Positions 22,601 through 32,207 of a stretch of DNA of 64,000 bases are shown in pieces (within the stretch, counting starts at the first letter, position 1; each line of letters starts with the position of its first letter). The stretch spans positions 11,073,223 to 11,137,222 of the forward strand of contig CM034241.1 of NCBI GenBank assembly GCA_019916065.1, given 5' to 3'. The position numbers and the translations under genes were made by a program. The DNA comes from Vitellaria paradoxa. Its lineage: Eukaryota; Streptophyta; Magnoliopsida; Ericales; Sapotaceae. A model generated the notes under the pieces. It ran no database searches. It had not been told where the DNA came from and was given only the letters and a program-made list of their open reading frames with translations.

Positions 22601-25600
22601 TTAACCATAAAAAGTTTAGAAGACTCATCTGGTTCTGAATAAGAGTACTCGAGAGACGAAGAGGTAGAGGATGAGATAAGACTATCCACATCCTCAAGGT
22701 CAAAAAGATGGATGTCTGGAAACACTCTGGGGGGATGAAGAACACGGCTTTGCAGAAAAGAAGAAATAGGGTTTGGAAATCCTACGGGTAAGGTATCATG
22801 GATAGTGTAGACAAGGCACCAAGAAGGGGATCTGGTGTTTATATATTTCCCTTTTTCAAAGAAGCGGATTTTTCTTATATGATTGAGGTAGTGGGATAGG
22901 GTAAGGGAAACAAGGGTTTAAAGGGATTAACCTCAGGAGAAAAAGTAGTCAATGGTTGGAGAGATGGTAATGGTTTAAATATCATATGAGAAGGTTGGTG
23001 AAGGAAAGAATCATCGATGGGTAAGGAGGCTGGTGTAGCAATTAGTAAGTGAGAAGCTGGGGATAAGATTGCAGAGAAATTGGTATAGAAGGGTTGGGAT
23101 TGTGATGAGGATTGGTTTTGTAGCTTTTGCTCCAGAAAACAAAGTTGATTTTCAAGGTCCCCCTTTTTCTACTCCCAAGAAATCAAATAAGAAGTTTCTA
23201 TAGAATCTGCTCCACATGTAGCCAATGAGACTAGTTGTTGATGGAGATCTTGAATTTTGGTTTTTAGATCAGCTATCAATCCTTTGAGGGAATCAAGGCT
23301 GGTGGGAAGACTGTCTGTTGTTTGGCAATATGCACCAATCCTGCTTCCGTTTGTGTCTCAACTGGTATCAGAGCCATGTTTATGTTTTGATATTCTTCTC
23401 CTCTTGCCTTTCTTGTGTTTTCAAAATAACATTTGCCTTGATCAGTAGGCTCTGCTTATGTTCTGGATTAGAATGCTCCCTGGCTGCCACAAATAGTGGA
23501 TCTCCCACATCAGAAAATCAGAAGGATCAAAAACAACTGAATGCTTGGCTTTTGTTTAGGCCTTATAAGACTATTACGAATAAGGGTCCTTGGAGACATT
23601 TAATATCTAGAGAACTAAGAGAAGGGTTCTCTAGTCTTGGGAAAAAGTTTCAGTAATCTTCTTATAGACCTAAAATTTCAATATATTTTCTTTAGGGAAT
23701 TATCTTTACTTCACCCAGTGTAATTACTGGAAAGGCAAGATTCGCTTCAATGGTCCGTGGCTTCGAATACTTCTAAGCAATCTTCTTCGGTTTTTAAGAT
23801 CGAGAGAAGGGTTCTCTGGTCTGAGGAAAAAGTTTCAGTTATCTTCTTATAGACCTAAAATTTCAATAGATTTTCTTTGGGGAATTATCTTTTACTTAAC
23901 CCAGTGAAATTACTGGAAAGGCAAGAATCGCTTCAATGGTCCATGGCTCTTCTAAGCAATCTTCTTCGGCTTCTTCTTCCTCTTCAAATTACACTAAGCT
24001 TGATTATGTATATGAAGTTTCTTATCATCGTGATTCAGATAAAGTCCCTCCCATAGATATTCTCATTGTAAATTCTTATGTTGCCTTTTCTAAACCTGCC
24101 AGATCTTTGAAAACCACAGTTACACATATTTTGGGTTCTTCTACTCCCAGAATTGCCAAAGGATTTGTCCAAGCTTCCAAAGTCAACTAGTATCACATTC
24201 CTGTAACAGGCCAAGAACATCTAATCACCATAGAACTTCCATCCCATTTCATTCCTCAATGGATCCAGATGTATACGCATCTCCATTGGGGAGCAGTAAG
24301 TCTTGCTTTCACTTTTCATGGTAGAAAAGAACTTCCAGTTGTCCCTAGAATTGCTCTTCTAGACTCCGGTATGGTCCAATGCCAACATGCTTGTATTGTT
24401 ACTGTCCAACCCACCTTAAATGCTGGCACTGTGATGGTCACATTATTCCCCAATTTCTGTATGCCTTTGTCAGACCCAAACCTTCCTAATACCCTGAAGG
24501 TCCAAGTGCAGATATCTGGTGTCGAACAAATTCAGTCCTGGCTTGCAGCTACTCTACATTATCAAATGGGGTATAGAATACAAGAACATGCCTAGGATCC
24601 CCCTCTCTCAAAGAAAAACCAACATACCGATGCTATTCTGTTGAATGTTGGTACAAATGGTGTTCCAAACTACACATATGTTCCCAAACAGCTCAACCAA
24701 GAATGAACTCCTCAAGCTCTTACCAGAATAATGGGTTACCCAAGGAAAGTCTCATTCTCACACTCAAGCCTCATCAGCCAACTGATCCAAAGTTTGTTCA
24801 TCAAGCAGATGGTTCAGTTACCATCCAATTTGCATCATCCACACTAGACTCATCCATTTGTCCAGTATTTCCCACTGAACTCAACACAATTAAACTTCCA
24901 ATAGCAGCTTTCAGTAATGATGGCTCAGTTGTATACTCTGACATAGATTTTTCATGACATATATGGTATGATCTTGACTGCAATTGTCAAGACTGTCAAG
25001 AACCACCTACATGGCTTGATGATGATGATGATGATGATGATGAAAAAAGGGAACTCCGTGAGCGCCCTGAAACACGGCACCAAAGGAAATTACTCCATCC
25101 TGATTATGGTACCTCCTCTCCAGCCTCTTCATCTAGGAGATGAATGTGTAAACCTACCTCTGATTCTCTCAAGGAAAAAATATAATGACGAAGATCCAAG
25201 CGTTGGTCTTCTTGGTCATCCTTCTAGAAAATATGATATGTTGTCAAACACGATCCTCCAAAGGATTGTCAAATGTTTGATCTCAGTTCTTCCAATTATG
25301 AGTTCAAATTCCCTCCTTTGGGTGATTATGAACTACCTCAAGATAATACTTCTCATGTTTGGAAGATCAAAAATACTACTGCAGTAGATGCTCAAACCAT
25401 ATGAATCGCATAAAACACCCAGCACACTTATCCATTTTAACCATCATGCCCAAACCATATGGATAGCATCTTTTCAATCCCTCCATTGTATGGATAATTG
25501 ATCCAAGACACCTAAAATAATCACTCTTTTGCAAATCTCAATCCTCAATTTTCACTAAGCTCTCATTTGCAGTTTTAATTTTACTAAAATTGCAATGCAT

Positions 25601-27086
25601 GTATTCAATTGTTCAAAGTTTATCAAGCAAAAAGTTTAAAAAAAAAAAGGGAAAAATACAAGATAAGAAGATTGTTTTAACCTCTTTTTAATGGATTTTG
25701 CTTATGAGACAATTAATTAAAAAACAATTACACTATCACAAGTTAAAACCATGCAAATTAGTACTTCACAATAAATCATAATACCTTCTACCTCATTCAA
25801 GAGTCATTTTTTAACAATTATGAGTCAATACTAACACAAACACCTGACGCATATAGTGTTTTGAAAATGAAGAGCGGACAACTGCTGAAAGCATCTAAAT
25901 GGTAAGCTCACCCCAAGATTAGTGCTCTTTTGGGAGGCCTACAGCCCCATAGAAACTATCTACCTAAGACTGTCCCTTAGCCCACTTTTGACTAAATTTT
26001 AAAACGTCTACATTTTTTCCAATGTTCCACATGCTCATCCAACAATTCACATGCACCTTTTCCTTAACCAAAGCAATAATATTACAAGTTGTGCCAAATC
26101 ATCCACCACTCATAAAAACCACAATTTCTTTGCAACAAGAAATAGCAGTAACAAAAACGATAAGTTGGAAATTCTGAAATCAGGAGCACATGGACGGGAC
26201 AAGCTACAGTTCTAGAATACAATAACGCCTATAAAAACAATGGAGTTCAGGGTATCAACTTCATTAACAAAGTTTCTGTAAAAGCACAGACCTAAACATG
26301 GGACTCAAACATACAGTTCCCATAAAAATTCCTCCAGACATATTCCAATCTAGCATTATTTATCGATGAAACTCACAGTCTGCACATGAATACAAATCTA
26401 GTTTATACTAGATTCTTTCGGTAGGGGGAACACCTTTGTCCTCTACAATACTCTTAGCTATAAAATCTTATTCACAACTCAACTCTAATTGTTCAAAACC
26501 TGTTTGTTCTTTTGGGACAAGTTGCACAACGCCAATAAAATGTTACCCAGTACACGGCCATCAAAAGGTTATTACAATGAAGACATAAAATTTAAACTGA
26601 AAAATGAACGTCATCCATGTGTATGCATCACTGCAAGACATCTTCAGAGACATGCAATCTAGGGGCCCAAGATTAGGAAAATTCTTAAAGGTCTATCTAA
26701 TTTTAGCAAAAATTTTGAAATAAGCTCCAGTTAACTTTAGCAAAAATTTTGACACGCTCGCACTCCAAATTTTTTCCAAAATTCCAAATAGGCCCTTATC
26801 CATAATGTTTTAACCTCGCCCCCAAATCAATTCCAAAATCCTACACCGGAGACATGTTTGATAAAATTACAAAACAAAAAACTAATACCACAAAAATCTG
26901 TAGAGAGTATCACCTGCTTTAATTTACCAGTAGTCTCGATCATGCGACCTTGAATCTCCAGAAACGCCTGTTTACAAATGCAATCAAACTCAAACTAAAG
27001 CCTTAATCGTATATCCGGAAAAATAATTAAATATGTATTGAGAGAGTGAAAGAGTTGCACACGGTTCTGTTTGCTTCATCGGCCAT
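16607..27086 (-). CDS. PFD1: Prefoldin subunit 1 (six exons)
   Basis: Exons on the minus strand: 27086-27063, 26967-26914, 21842-21737, 21488-21482, 21307-21223 and 16717-16607, each with GT/AG borders. They sum to 387 nt, or 128 residues plus TAA (16607-16609), which is about the usual length. The protein starts MADEANRT. It carries [28 protein letters not shown], the [14 protein letters not shown] region and a C-terminal coiled-coil half ending [15 protein letters not shown]. The pattern is one beta-type prefoldin subunit with two helices around a short beta-hairpin. Prefoldin is a cytosolic hexamer that binds unfolded actin and tubulin and passes them to the CCT chaperonin. Introns 2 and 5 (4.9 and 4.5 kb) are swollen by transposons and viral DNA, yet all exons are intact, so the gene is probably functional. 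Confidence 0.95.
16718..17835 (-). other. Prefoldin intron 5, proximal part
   Basis: This is AT-rich intronic DNA with a (TA)n run at about 17296-17313. A GC-richer stretch at 17320-17420 (cgagcccagcaacgatgcc...) looks like part of an unidentified dispersed repeat. No coding support. Confidence 0.4.
17836..19390 (-). mobile_element. RTE-type LINE fragment with decayed reverse transcriptase
   Basis: On the minus strand it reads, in order, [20 protein letters not shown] followed by DGIPIEVW (RT start, about 19166-19380), [13 protein letters not shown] and the catalytic FADDIVL (18533-18817), then the C-terminal [14 protein letters not shown] and [11 protein letters not shown] blocks (17864-18211). 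The 3' end carries a short (TTTGG)-type tail at about 17838-17855. Stops at about 18214 and 18535 and a frameshift between the blocks inactivate it. The 5' endonuclease part is missing, as in a 5'-truncated insertion. It lies in prefoldin intron 5 in the gene's own orientation. Confidence 0.85.
19391..20042 (-). pseudogene. L1-type LINE fragment, zf-RVT zinc-binding region
   Basis: The minus-strand frame of 158 codons (19566-20042) contains [35 protein letters not shown] and related residues, the pattern of the plant zf-RVT domain that follows the reverse transcriptase in L1-clade LINEs. A shifted frame (19400-19525) continues with [18 protein letters not shown], typical of the tail. It joins directly to the RTE piece at about 19390, so the RTE element inserted into, or recombined with, an older L1 fragment. 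Confidence 0.75.
20068..21213. repeat. 573-bp tandem duplication in prefoldin intron 5
   Basis: Unit 1 starts at 20068 (aagcct...) and unit 2 at 20641, and they are nearly identical throughout. Each ends with a long T-tract (20558-20592 and 21125-21162) and then gatgcacaacattntgatgaagaaac. The second unit ends about 10 bp inside the exon 5 donor, so the duplication reaches almost to exon 5 (21223). Confidence 0.9.
20176..20490. mobile_element. MITE-like inverted-repeat element, duplicated at about 20752-21058
   Basis: The left end gggtaaattaggcctaccat and inner gtaattacacttact are mirrored by gtaagtgtaattactt and gtgtaatttacc at the right. Related ends occur at 27364-27520, 43262-43443 (inverse) and 59470-59625, so it belongs to a dispersed family. 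It has no coding capacity. Confidence 0.65.
21482..21488 (-). other. PFD1: Seven-nucleotide microexon (exon 4) of prefoldin 1
   Basis: Minus-strand sequence ttgttttgcag|GGAGAAC|gtgagt. Exon 3 ends in phase 1 (...TCA ATA G) and exon 5 begins GTTTGTTTTAGAG. Only by including these 7 nt does the frame give I-G-R-T-F-V-L-E, the conserved continuation. Skipping it shifts the frame. The acceptor and donor are both strong, which compensates for the tiny exon. Confidence 0.85.
21843..22413 (-). other. Prefoldin intron 2, exon-3-proximal part
   Basis: This is AT-rich intronic sequence directly upstream (minus sense) of exon 3. It has a pyrimidine-rich acceptor region and no other feature that I can identify. 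Confidence 0.4.
22414..23240 (-). pseudogene. Inverted fragment of an endogenous pararetrovirus-like polyprotein
   Basis: The minus strand reads a 103-codon frame (22414-22725), rich in S/E/D, containing [20 protein letters not shown]. Upstream, at about 23060-23240, decayed frames read a coiled-coil-like stretch ([20 protein letters not shown]). Coiled-coil, acidic and serine-rich segments are usual between the movement-protein and capsid regions of Caulimoviridae-like polyproteins. The next feature, in plus orientation, starts only about 120 bp away. I therefore read the two as rearranged pieces of one viral insertion. The assignment is by context and resemblance. Confidence 0.5.
23363..23375 (+). 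other. tRNA-Met primer-binding site of a reverse-transcribing element
   Basis: TGGTATCAGAGCC is the complement of the 3' end of plant initiator tRNA-Met. That is the minus-strand primer site in Caulimoviridae and many Ty1/copia elements. Here no LTR precedes it, and a leader followed by a movement-protein frame lies downstream. This favours a pararetroviral origin. Confidence 0.75.
23621..23990 (+). repeat. 185-bp tandem duplication in the viral leader
   Basis: The block gaagggttctctggtct...ctggaaaggcaaga...cttcaatggtccatggct...cttctaagcaatcttcttcgg occurs from 23621 and again from 23806. The second copy includes the start codon of the movement-protein frame (23936). The first copy has cgtgg instead of catgg at the equivalent ATG context. 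Confidence 0.8.
23936..24595 (+). pseudogene. Caulimoviridae-like movement protein (30K superfamily), one in-frame stop
   Basis: One frame runs 23936-24595 with a single internal TAG (24188-24190). The N-terminus is serine-rich. Motifs in order include [44 protein letters not shown] (the central aspartate region typical of 30K proteins), a [19 protein letters not shown] strand pair and LAATLHYQM at the end. In the family this protein forms tubules through plasmodesmata for cell-to-cell spread. It lies about 570 bp downstream of the primer site, in prefoldin intron 2, antisense to the host gene. The internal stop and downstream frameshift mark it as a fossil. Genus cannot be fixed by eye; petuvirus- or florendovirus-like is possible. 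Confidence 0.75.
24596..25385 (+). pseudogene. Downstream part of the viral polyprotein, frameshifted
   Basis: The movement-protein frame continues after its TAG for about 35 codons, then a shifted frame (24703-24957) reads [20 protein letters not shown] and similar. After a TGA it reads [15 protein letters not shown], eight aspartates from a (GAT)n run (25018-25041), and a basic stretch. A last frame near 25285-25385 reads [15 protein letters not shown]. No protease, RT or RNase H domain follows, so the insertion is truncated here. Confidence 0.5.
25386..26913 (-). other. Prefoldin intron 2, remaining part
   Basis: This is AT-rich intronic DNA with an A-run at about 25637-25650. No open frame or recognisable repeat end was found. 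Phrases at 26695-26760 (ttttagcaaaaattttgaaa and ttagcaaaaattttgacac) form a short internal repeat. Confidence 0.4.
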
Positions 27087-27290
27087 TTCTCTTTTCAAGT
27101 TCAACTCGCGAAGTGACAACTTTGAAAACCTAAAATGGCCTTTCACCGGAAGATCCACCGGAAGCGAGAGAGAGAGAGCTGCTCCACATTGATTAGCTTA
27201 ATTTTAACAAAAATTTTCAGCTCAACTGTTTTGGGTGGGCTTTTGCCAATACTACTTGGGATGGGCTTTCTGTTGTCCAGCCCATAATCA
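27087..27290 (-). promoter_or_regulatory. Prefoldin 1 5' UTR and promoter with three site II (TGGGCT) elements
   Basis: Going upstream of the ATG at 27086 there is a (GA)n run (about 27163-27178), a caccggaag duplication, then three TCP-type site II cores: TGGGCT at 27236-27241 and 27262-27267, and AGCCCA at 27279-27284. Clustered site II motifs are typical of growth-linked housekeeping promoters for ribosomal, cell-cycle and chaperone genes. No TATA box is evident. The element ends where MITE-like DNA begins near 27300. Confidence 0.6.
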
Positions 27291-27855
27291 GAAAAGGTAC
27301 GTTTGGAACAGTTCTTATCCTTCCTTGTATTTTTTACTTTTTTAATAAATTTATAAAATTTTAAGGTAAATTACACTTATTTCTCCTAAATATTAAAAAA
27401 ATTAGACTTTCTCAACCATCTAAATCTTACAGAAACGTCCCTTATTTCCTAAAGATTAAGACATAAATCATTCCGTTAATTTTTGTGTAACGTCATCAAA
27501 AGGTTATGTAAAAAAGGCACGTTTCGTACTAAATATATATGAAATACTAAACTAACCCTCCCATATATCAAAGTGTCTAGCATCCTAAATGAAGTCATCA
27601 ATTTTCACAAAGTTTCAAACTAAATCGACAATTCCTTTCAAACATAGAAGACGATAATAAATCAAATCAATAATACTTTAAACTCACAATGACAGTGCGT
27701 CGAACAGTGAAATCACACAACAAAGGTGAGACTTTGTTGTTTAAGTTTTTTTTTTTTTTTTTTTTAAGTTTATGTTTCAATGTTTTATGATCTTCGTCAC
27801 CTGATTAGAGTTTATTTAGGGTTTGAATTTTTAGTTGGGATTTGTATTAGGGCTT
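27291..27855. other. Intergenic DNA with a MITE relative
   Basis: 27363-27520 resembles one arm of the dispersed gtaaattacactta family (inverse relative at 43330-43443, another at 59470-59625). A T-run lies at about 27748-27765. No gene is seen. Confidence 0.5.
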
Positions 27856-28330
27856 GTCACGACCCTCTCACAATCCACTCCCCTAACATGACACACATCC
27901 CCACGTGGCCTCCTATTTCAATCTTCTACAAACAGAATCACTCTTCTACAAATAGAATCCCACATAGGCTGGTCCCACACACGGCGTCTACACATGACCC
28001 CACACTTCTAGCTAGATATTGGTTATGATACCATTCGTAATAACCCTCTCACAATCCTCCCCCTTAACAGGGCATGTGTCCCTACATGGCCCCCTATTTC
28101 ACTCTCCCACAAGTAGAGTCTCTCAAAGGTAAGTCCTACACACGCCACCCATGCGTGCCCTATTAAAGGGAGGGTACGATGCGGTGCCCCCACATGCCCT
28201 GTTAGGGGGAAAGGATCATGAGGGACGATCCCACACATGGCACCCACGCGTGCCTTATTAGGGGGAGGGTGGGATGCGGCGCCTATGCGTGCCTTGTTAG
28301 GGGGAAGGATTGTGAAAGATTGTGAAAGAC
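27856..28330. repeat. GC-richer tandem repeat region, possible LTR/TRIM remnant
   Basis: accctctcacaatcc...ctatttca...tctnctac occurs at 27862 and again at 28043 (181-bp period). Shorter units of the type cctgttagggggaagga recur at about 28150-28310. Between the two large units gttatgatacca (28023-28034) is the inverse of a tRNA-Met primer site. It could be a TRIM-type LTR pair in minus orientation, but the edges do not prove it. Confidence 0.4.
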
Positions 28331-29205
28331 CTGCCTATGAGAAACTCTGCCTGTAGGAGAGTAAAGCAAGGGGTGAAACAAAGAAGTAACACCTTCTGTT
28401 CCATATCTCTTGGGTAGTGGAAGGAAACGACATATATGTAATGTTTGACATCTATAAAGTATAACAAGTTGTAAAACCATAAGAGCACTAGATTCAGTGA
28501 GAATTCTAAGGTTAAGCGTTCCATTTTCAGAGGGAGCAGCACCAGGATATGTGACCTCTTAGGAAGCAGCTAATCAAGCCTAAAGTAGACAATGTTATAC
28601 TGTATGAATACAAGTCGTTACACAGTTTCATGTAGATGTAGGCTTTTTAGGATTTTTTTTCATTTCTCAATGTATGAAATTTTTTAAGATTTTTGTTATT
28701 TGAGTTGGAGTTTTTTAGGGGGATTTCTTTGGGTTTTTTCTTTAAATTAGAAATTTCTTTTACAGTTTTAGGGTTTTTATAGTCTCTTAGGCTTTTTTCT
28801 TTTTTAGTTTTTATTCCAAGTTAGGATTTTTTATTTTAGGGTTTCTTCAATTGAGTTTAGGAGATTTTCTCTGTTGGTCTTTTTTGTTTGCTTTTTTTTC
28901 TGAATTATGATTTTTTTAGGATTTATTGTCTGAGTTGAGTTTATTCCCTAACCTTGGAAGATCCCATCTAGCAAGTTTGAAGGATCTTTTTTTTTTTTTT
29001 TTTCATTTATATGGTTAGCTAAATTTCTTTTAATCTGATTTTTGGACTTTACTTATATGATTTAAGATTCAGTGTCTAAGAATATCTCTGACTATATAGG
29101 TTTTCAATTTTTATTTATTTATTTTTTTGGCATTATATTTTTGTATGGGTGTAAAATAGCACCCTTTATCTTATATTTTTGTAGACCCTGATAGGTACTC
29201 TCGAT
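28331..29205. other. T-rich intergenic DNA
   Basis: Long T-rich text with many ttttagg and gggttttt phrases between 28640 and 29190. No reliable open frame. It may be the 5' non-coding part of the Mutator element that follows. Confidence 0.4.
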
Positions 29206-30085
29206 TTGATCTATTTTTCAGATGTATATGATTGTGCATTGATTGATATTCCCTCCATTATTAGAGTAGAAATTAAGGTATTTTATCAAGGGGTAGACAA
29301 AATATTTGATATTGAATTTGACGATGAGCTATTGTTAATGTTTAAAATTATTAAAAAAAAACAAATAAATATTTTTGTGGAAGCAGGTGAAGTGGCTAAA
29401 CTTTTTTTTTTTTTTGGTAATTGAAGCAGCTAAACTTGGTCCTTCACAAATTAGTCATGTGGTTAATGAATTACAACATGAGGTATATGATGAAATATCT
29501 ATTCATTCTTGCAGTGGAATGGAATTTAATGGTGAAATACTTATTCATTCTTATAGTAAGGGGGGAATTGGATGATGTAGGGGCTTTGATGGTGCGATGA
29601 TTAATCTTTTTTTTTCCCAATTAGTGATGAAGAAAAATATGAGGGGTATAGAAGTAGTAATGGTAAGATTTGAGTTACATGGCAAATGATGATGAGAGTA
29701 AAAATAATTATGAATGTGATGATGTGAGCAGAGAGACATTAGGAGTAAGGATTAGGACCCTCACATGGATAACATCAATCAAATGATAGTTTTGGTGGGG
29801 AAGAATTTGATTTGAAGGCAAAAAGGAAGAAATCAAAATTAGGAAAAATGTCCGAGGAAATAAAGGATAAGAAGATTGTGTTTGAAAAAGAAATAAGGTT
29901 TATGAATGTGTACCATTTTAGGGATTTCTTGAGGGATTATGTAATTCAAGAGAGTTTTAAGATTGTGAGAGATAAAAATGCGAATAAAAAAGTAACAACC
30001 CATTGTGCCAGTGAGGCTTGCAAATGATGCATTCATGTTTCACCTATGTCAAACTAGACGTCAGTGCACATGCGATGTGTAACAC
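29206..30085 (+). pseudogene. MuDR-type transposase, N-terminal part
   Basis: Frames at 29206-29424 (ALIDIPSIIRVEIKVFYQGV, later INIFVEAGE) and 29812-30027 (RFMNVYHFRDFLRDYVIQES, ending VTTHCASEACK then a stop and CIHVSPM) match, in order, the N-terminal region and the DNA-binding region of plant MuDR transposases. In these proteins a Phe-Arg helix is followed by a Cys/His zinc motif (C...C...H). The TGA after CK falls where tryptophan is usual. Several frameshifts separate the blocks. The protein continues after insertions at 33990 and 35957. Confidence 0.7.
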
Positions 30086-32207
30086 GCAGCATTTATTTTT
30101 GGTTATTATGTGTTATTTTGGGCCGATAAAATATTTGGACCAAGATTGAGACTCTTTAGTTGAGTTTATTTTATTTTTCTTAGACCGAGTTTGGCCTGAA
30201 GTGATATTAGGTTAGACAACTAGGCCAAGGGCCTAGCCATTTTTCTTTTTTTCTTCCTTTCCTTTTTTTTTTCTCTTCCATTTTCTTTTTCTTTTTTTTT
30301 TCAATGGGTCTTGGCATTATAGAAGAGAGAGGAGAATAAGAAAAAAAAAAAAAAAAAAAGAAGAAAGAGGGAAAGTGTGTTCCAAAGAAGGAAGATAACG
30401 GATCTGTGACATTTTCGATGTCATAATCATCGTGACAATGTCAGATCATGGAAATTTCACCTAAGGTGAGAGAAATGGAAAAGCGAAGTTTTGGAACTTC
30501 AAGATTCTCCACTTTTTCTTCATCTTTTCTTCGAATCTGAGATAAGTATGACTTATATTTATGTTATAGACGTTGTTAAGAGGATTTTAATACGTTGTAT
30601 GCTTGATTTGATTGAGTATTGAAAGATTTAGGGTTGATGTGTATATATATATAGATGCATATATATGTGCATATTCATATTGAAATCTTGCATTCCTTTA
30701 GGTTATTCTTGAATCTAATGTTATAAAAACATATTATTGAGGTGTTTGAATATTCACATATAATTAATTATTGAGTTCGAGAGTTGGAAGAGTGATTTGG
30801 GGTTGTTTTAGAGTTGGGGTTTCGTTGAAAATGAATCTAGGAATTAGATGCTGAGTGCCGATGTCTGGGCGGTAGATCTGGCATCAAGACGCCACCGGGT
30901 AGTGAAATTGGATGCGAGTGTTTGGTACTAGCGTCGGGACAATAATTCTAGCGTTGGGACGCCATTGGGTAGAATACAAAAAATGTTAAATTTTGACTTC
31001 AAAACTCCTGTTTTGTACCCAAACCCATTGATAGTTGATTTTTAAATATTAAATGAATCCCCATTGATCATCAAGCCTAATGAGTATGCATGTTTATATT
31101 GAGACGATATTTGTTTACATGATTGAGCATATCATATGTATGGGGCTAGGGTTGCATCATTCAATTTGATATTGTGATTATTGATTGGCCGAGAGTGACA
31201 TGTGTACATTATTGATAAGCCGAGGCACGGGTTATGTATATGGACTGGATCTTTGATTTTAAGAAAAATAACAAAATGAGATTTTGAAAATTCTGGATGA
31301 TCAGTTAATATATATGACTAAAGCTTAATCATTTGGAGTTGGGATGTTAATATGAAATATGATTATGAGATTTTCTCCGAACTGCAATCAGACCCTACTT
31401 AAGCTAAGCAGATGCCTGACTAGGGGTACAACACGGTTCCCTAGCAAAAGGGATAAGGGGTGTAACACGGTTCTCCTAAATCTTAAACCGGTAGAGTGTA
31501 AGACAATTCCTCACCTATGATTGTACCCTACTTGAGTTAAACAGATTCCCAACTAGGGGTGTAACACAGTTCCTTAGTGGAAGAACTAGTGGGTGTAACA
31601 TAGTTTCCCTGAATCTTACATCGGTGAGGGTATAACACGGTTCCCCACCTATGATTATATATTGAGATTATTGTTCGCCGTAAGCGCTAAACAGTGCAAT
31701 TGGTAACCCCGTGTGTTTTGTTAAGCGTCACCCGTTCTAGGACAAGGTTAGGGGTAGATGGAGATTAGGGAGTATATATTGGCATTGCATTCCATCACTA
31801 CCCATTGCATGAGATTGCATATATTATTGTTGGGTATTAATAACCCAAAATTGTTAATTATAATGATGCTTAATATATGATTATTGGTGAAAAGTTGAGT
31901 TGTGAATATAAAATAATAAAGATATGAACTACAGTGACCTTATATCAAAGTAGAATACGTAAGTAGTTCAGGCTTGAGTAAACTAAGTCAAGTCTTAACT
32001 ATGGATAACAACAATTGTATTTGTTCTTCTAAATTGAGAGTTAAATTATTAATATTATGATTTGTGTGACCCAAAGTATGGGTATGATACTTATATATAT
32101 GATATTATGATTTTAAGACATATAAACATGATTATAGTATTTGTTCTAACCACGTAGAGACCTTGGATGCGATCAATGAAAATGGTGTTAAATTGGATTA
32201 TGTTATT
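30086..32207 (+). mobile_element. LTR-like insertion into the MuDR transposase
   Basis: The transposase reading breaks at a TGTAACACGCAGC start, which looks like an LTR 5' edge. Within it are C/T- and A-rich tracts (30246-30360), a segment with paired gacgccac/gggtag phrases (30870-30970) and tandem ggtgtaacacggttcc units (31391-31650). Its other edge is probably near 33640, with the solo LTR 32208-33479 nested inside. No coding frame. Confidence 0.5.
31391..31655. repeat. 133-bp imperfect tandem repeat
   Basis: accctactt(a/g)ag(c/t)taa(g/a)cagat...ctaggggt(a/g)(c/t)aacac(g/a)gttcc starts at 31392 and again at 31525. Short gtgtaacacggttcc-type units recur five or more times in 31420-31650. 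Confidence 0.7.
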
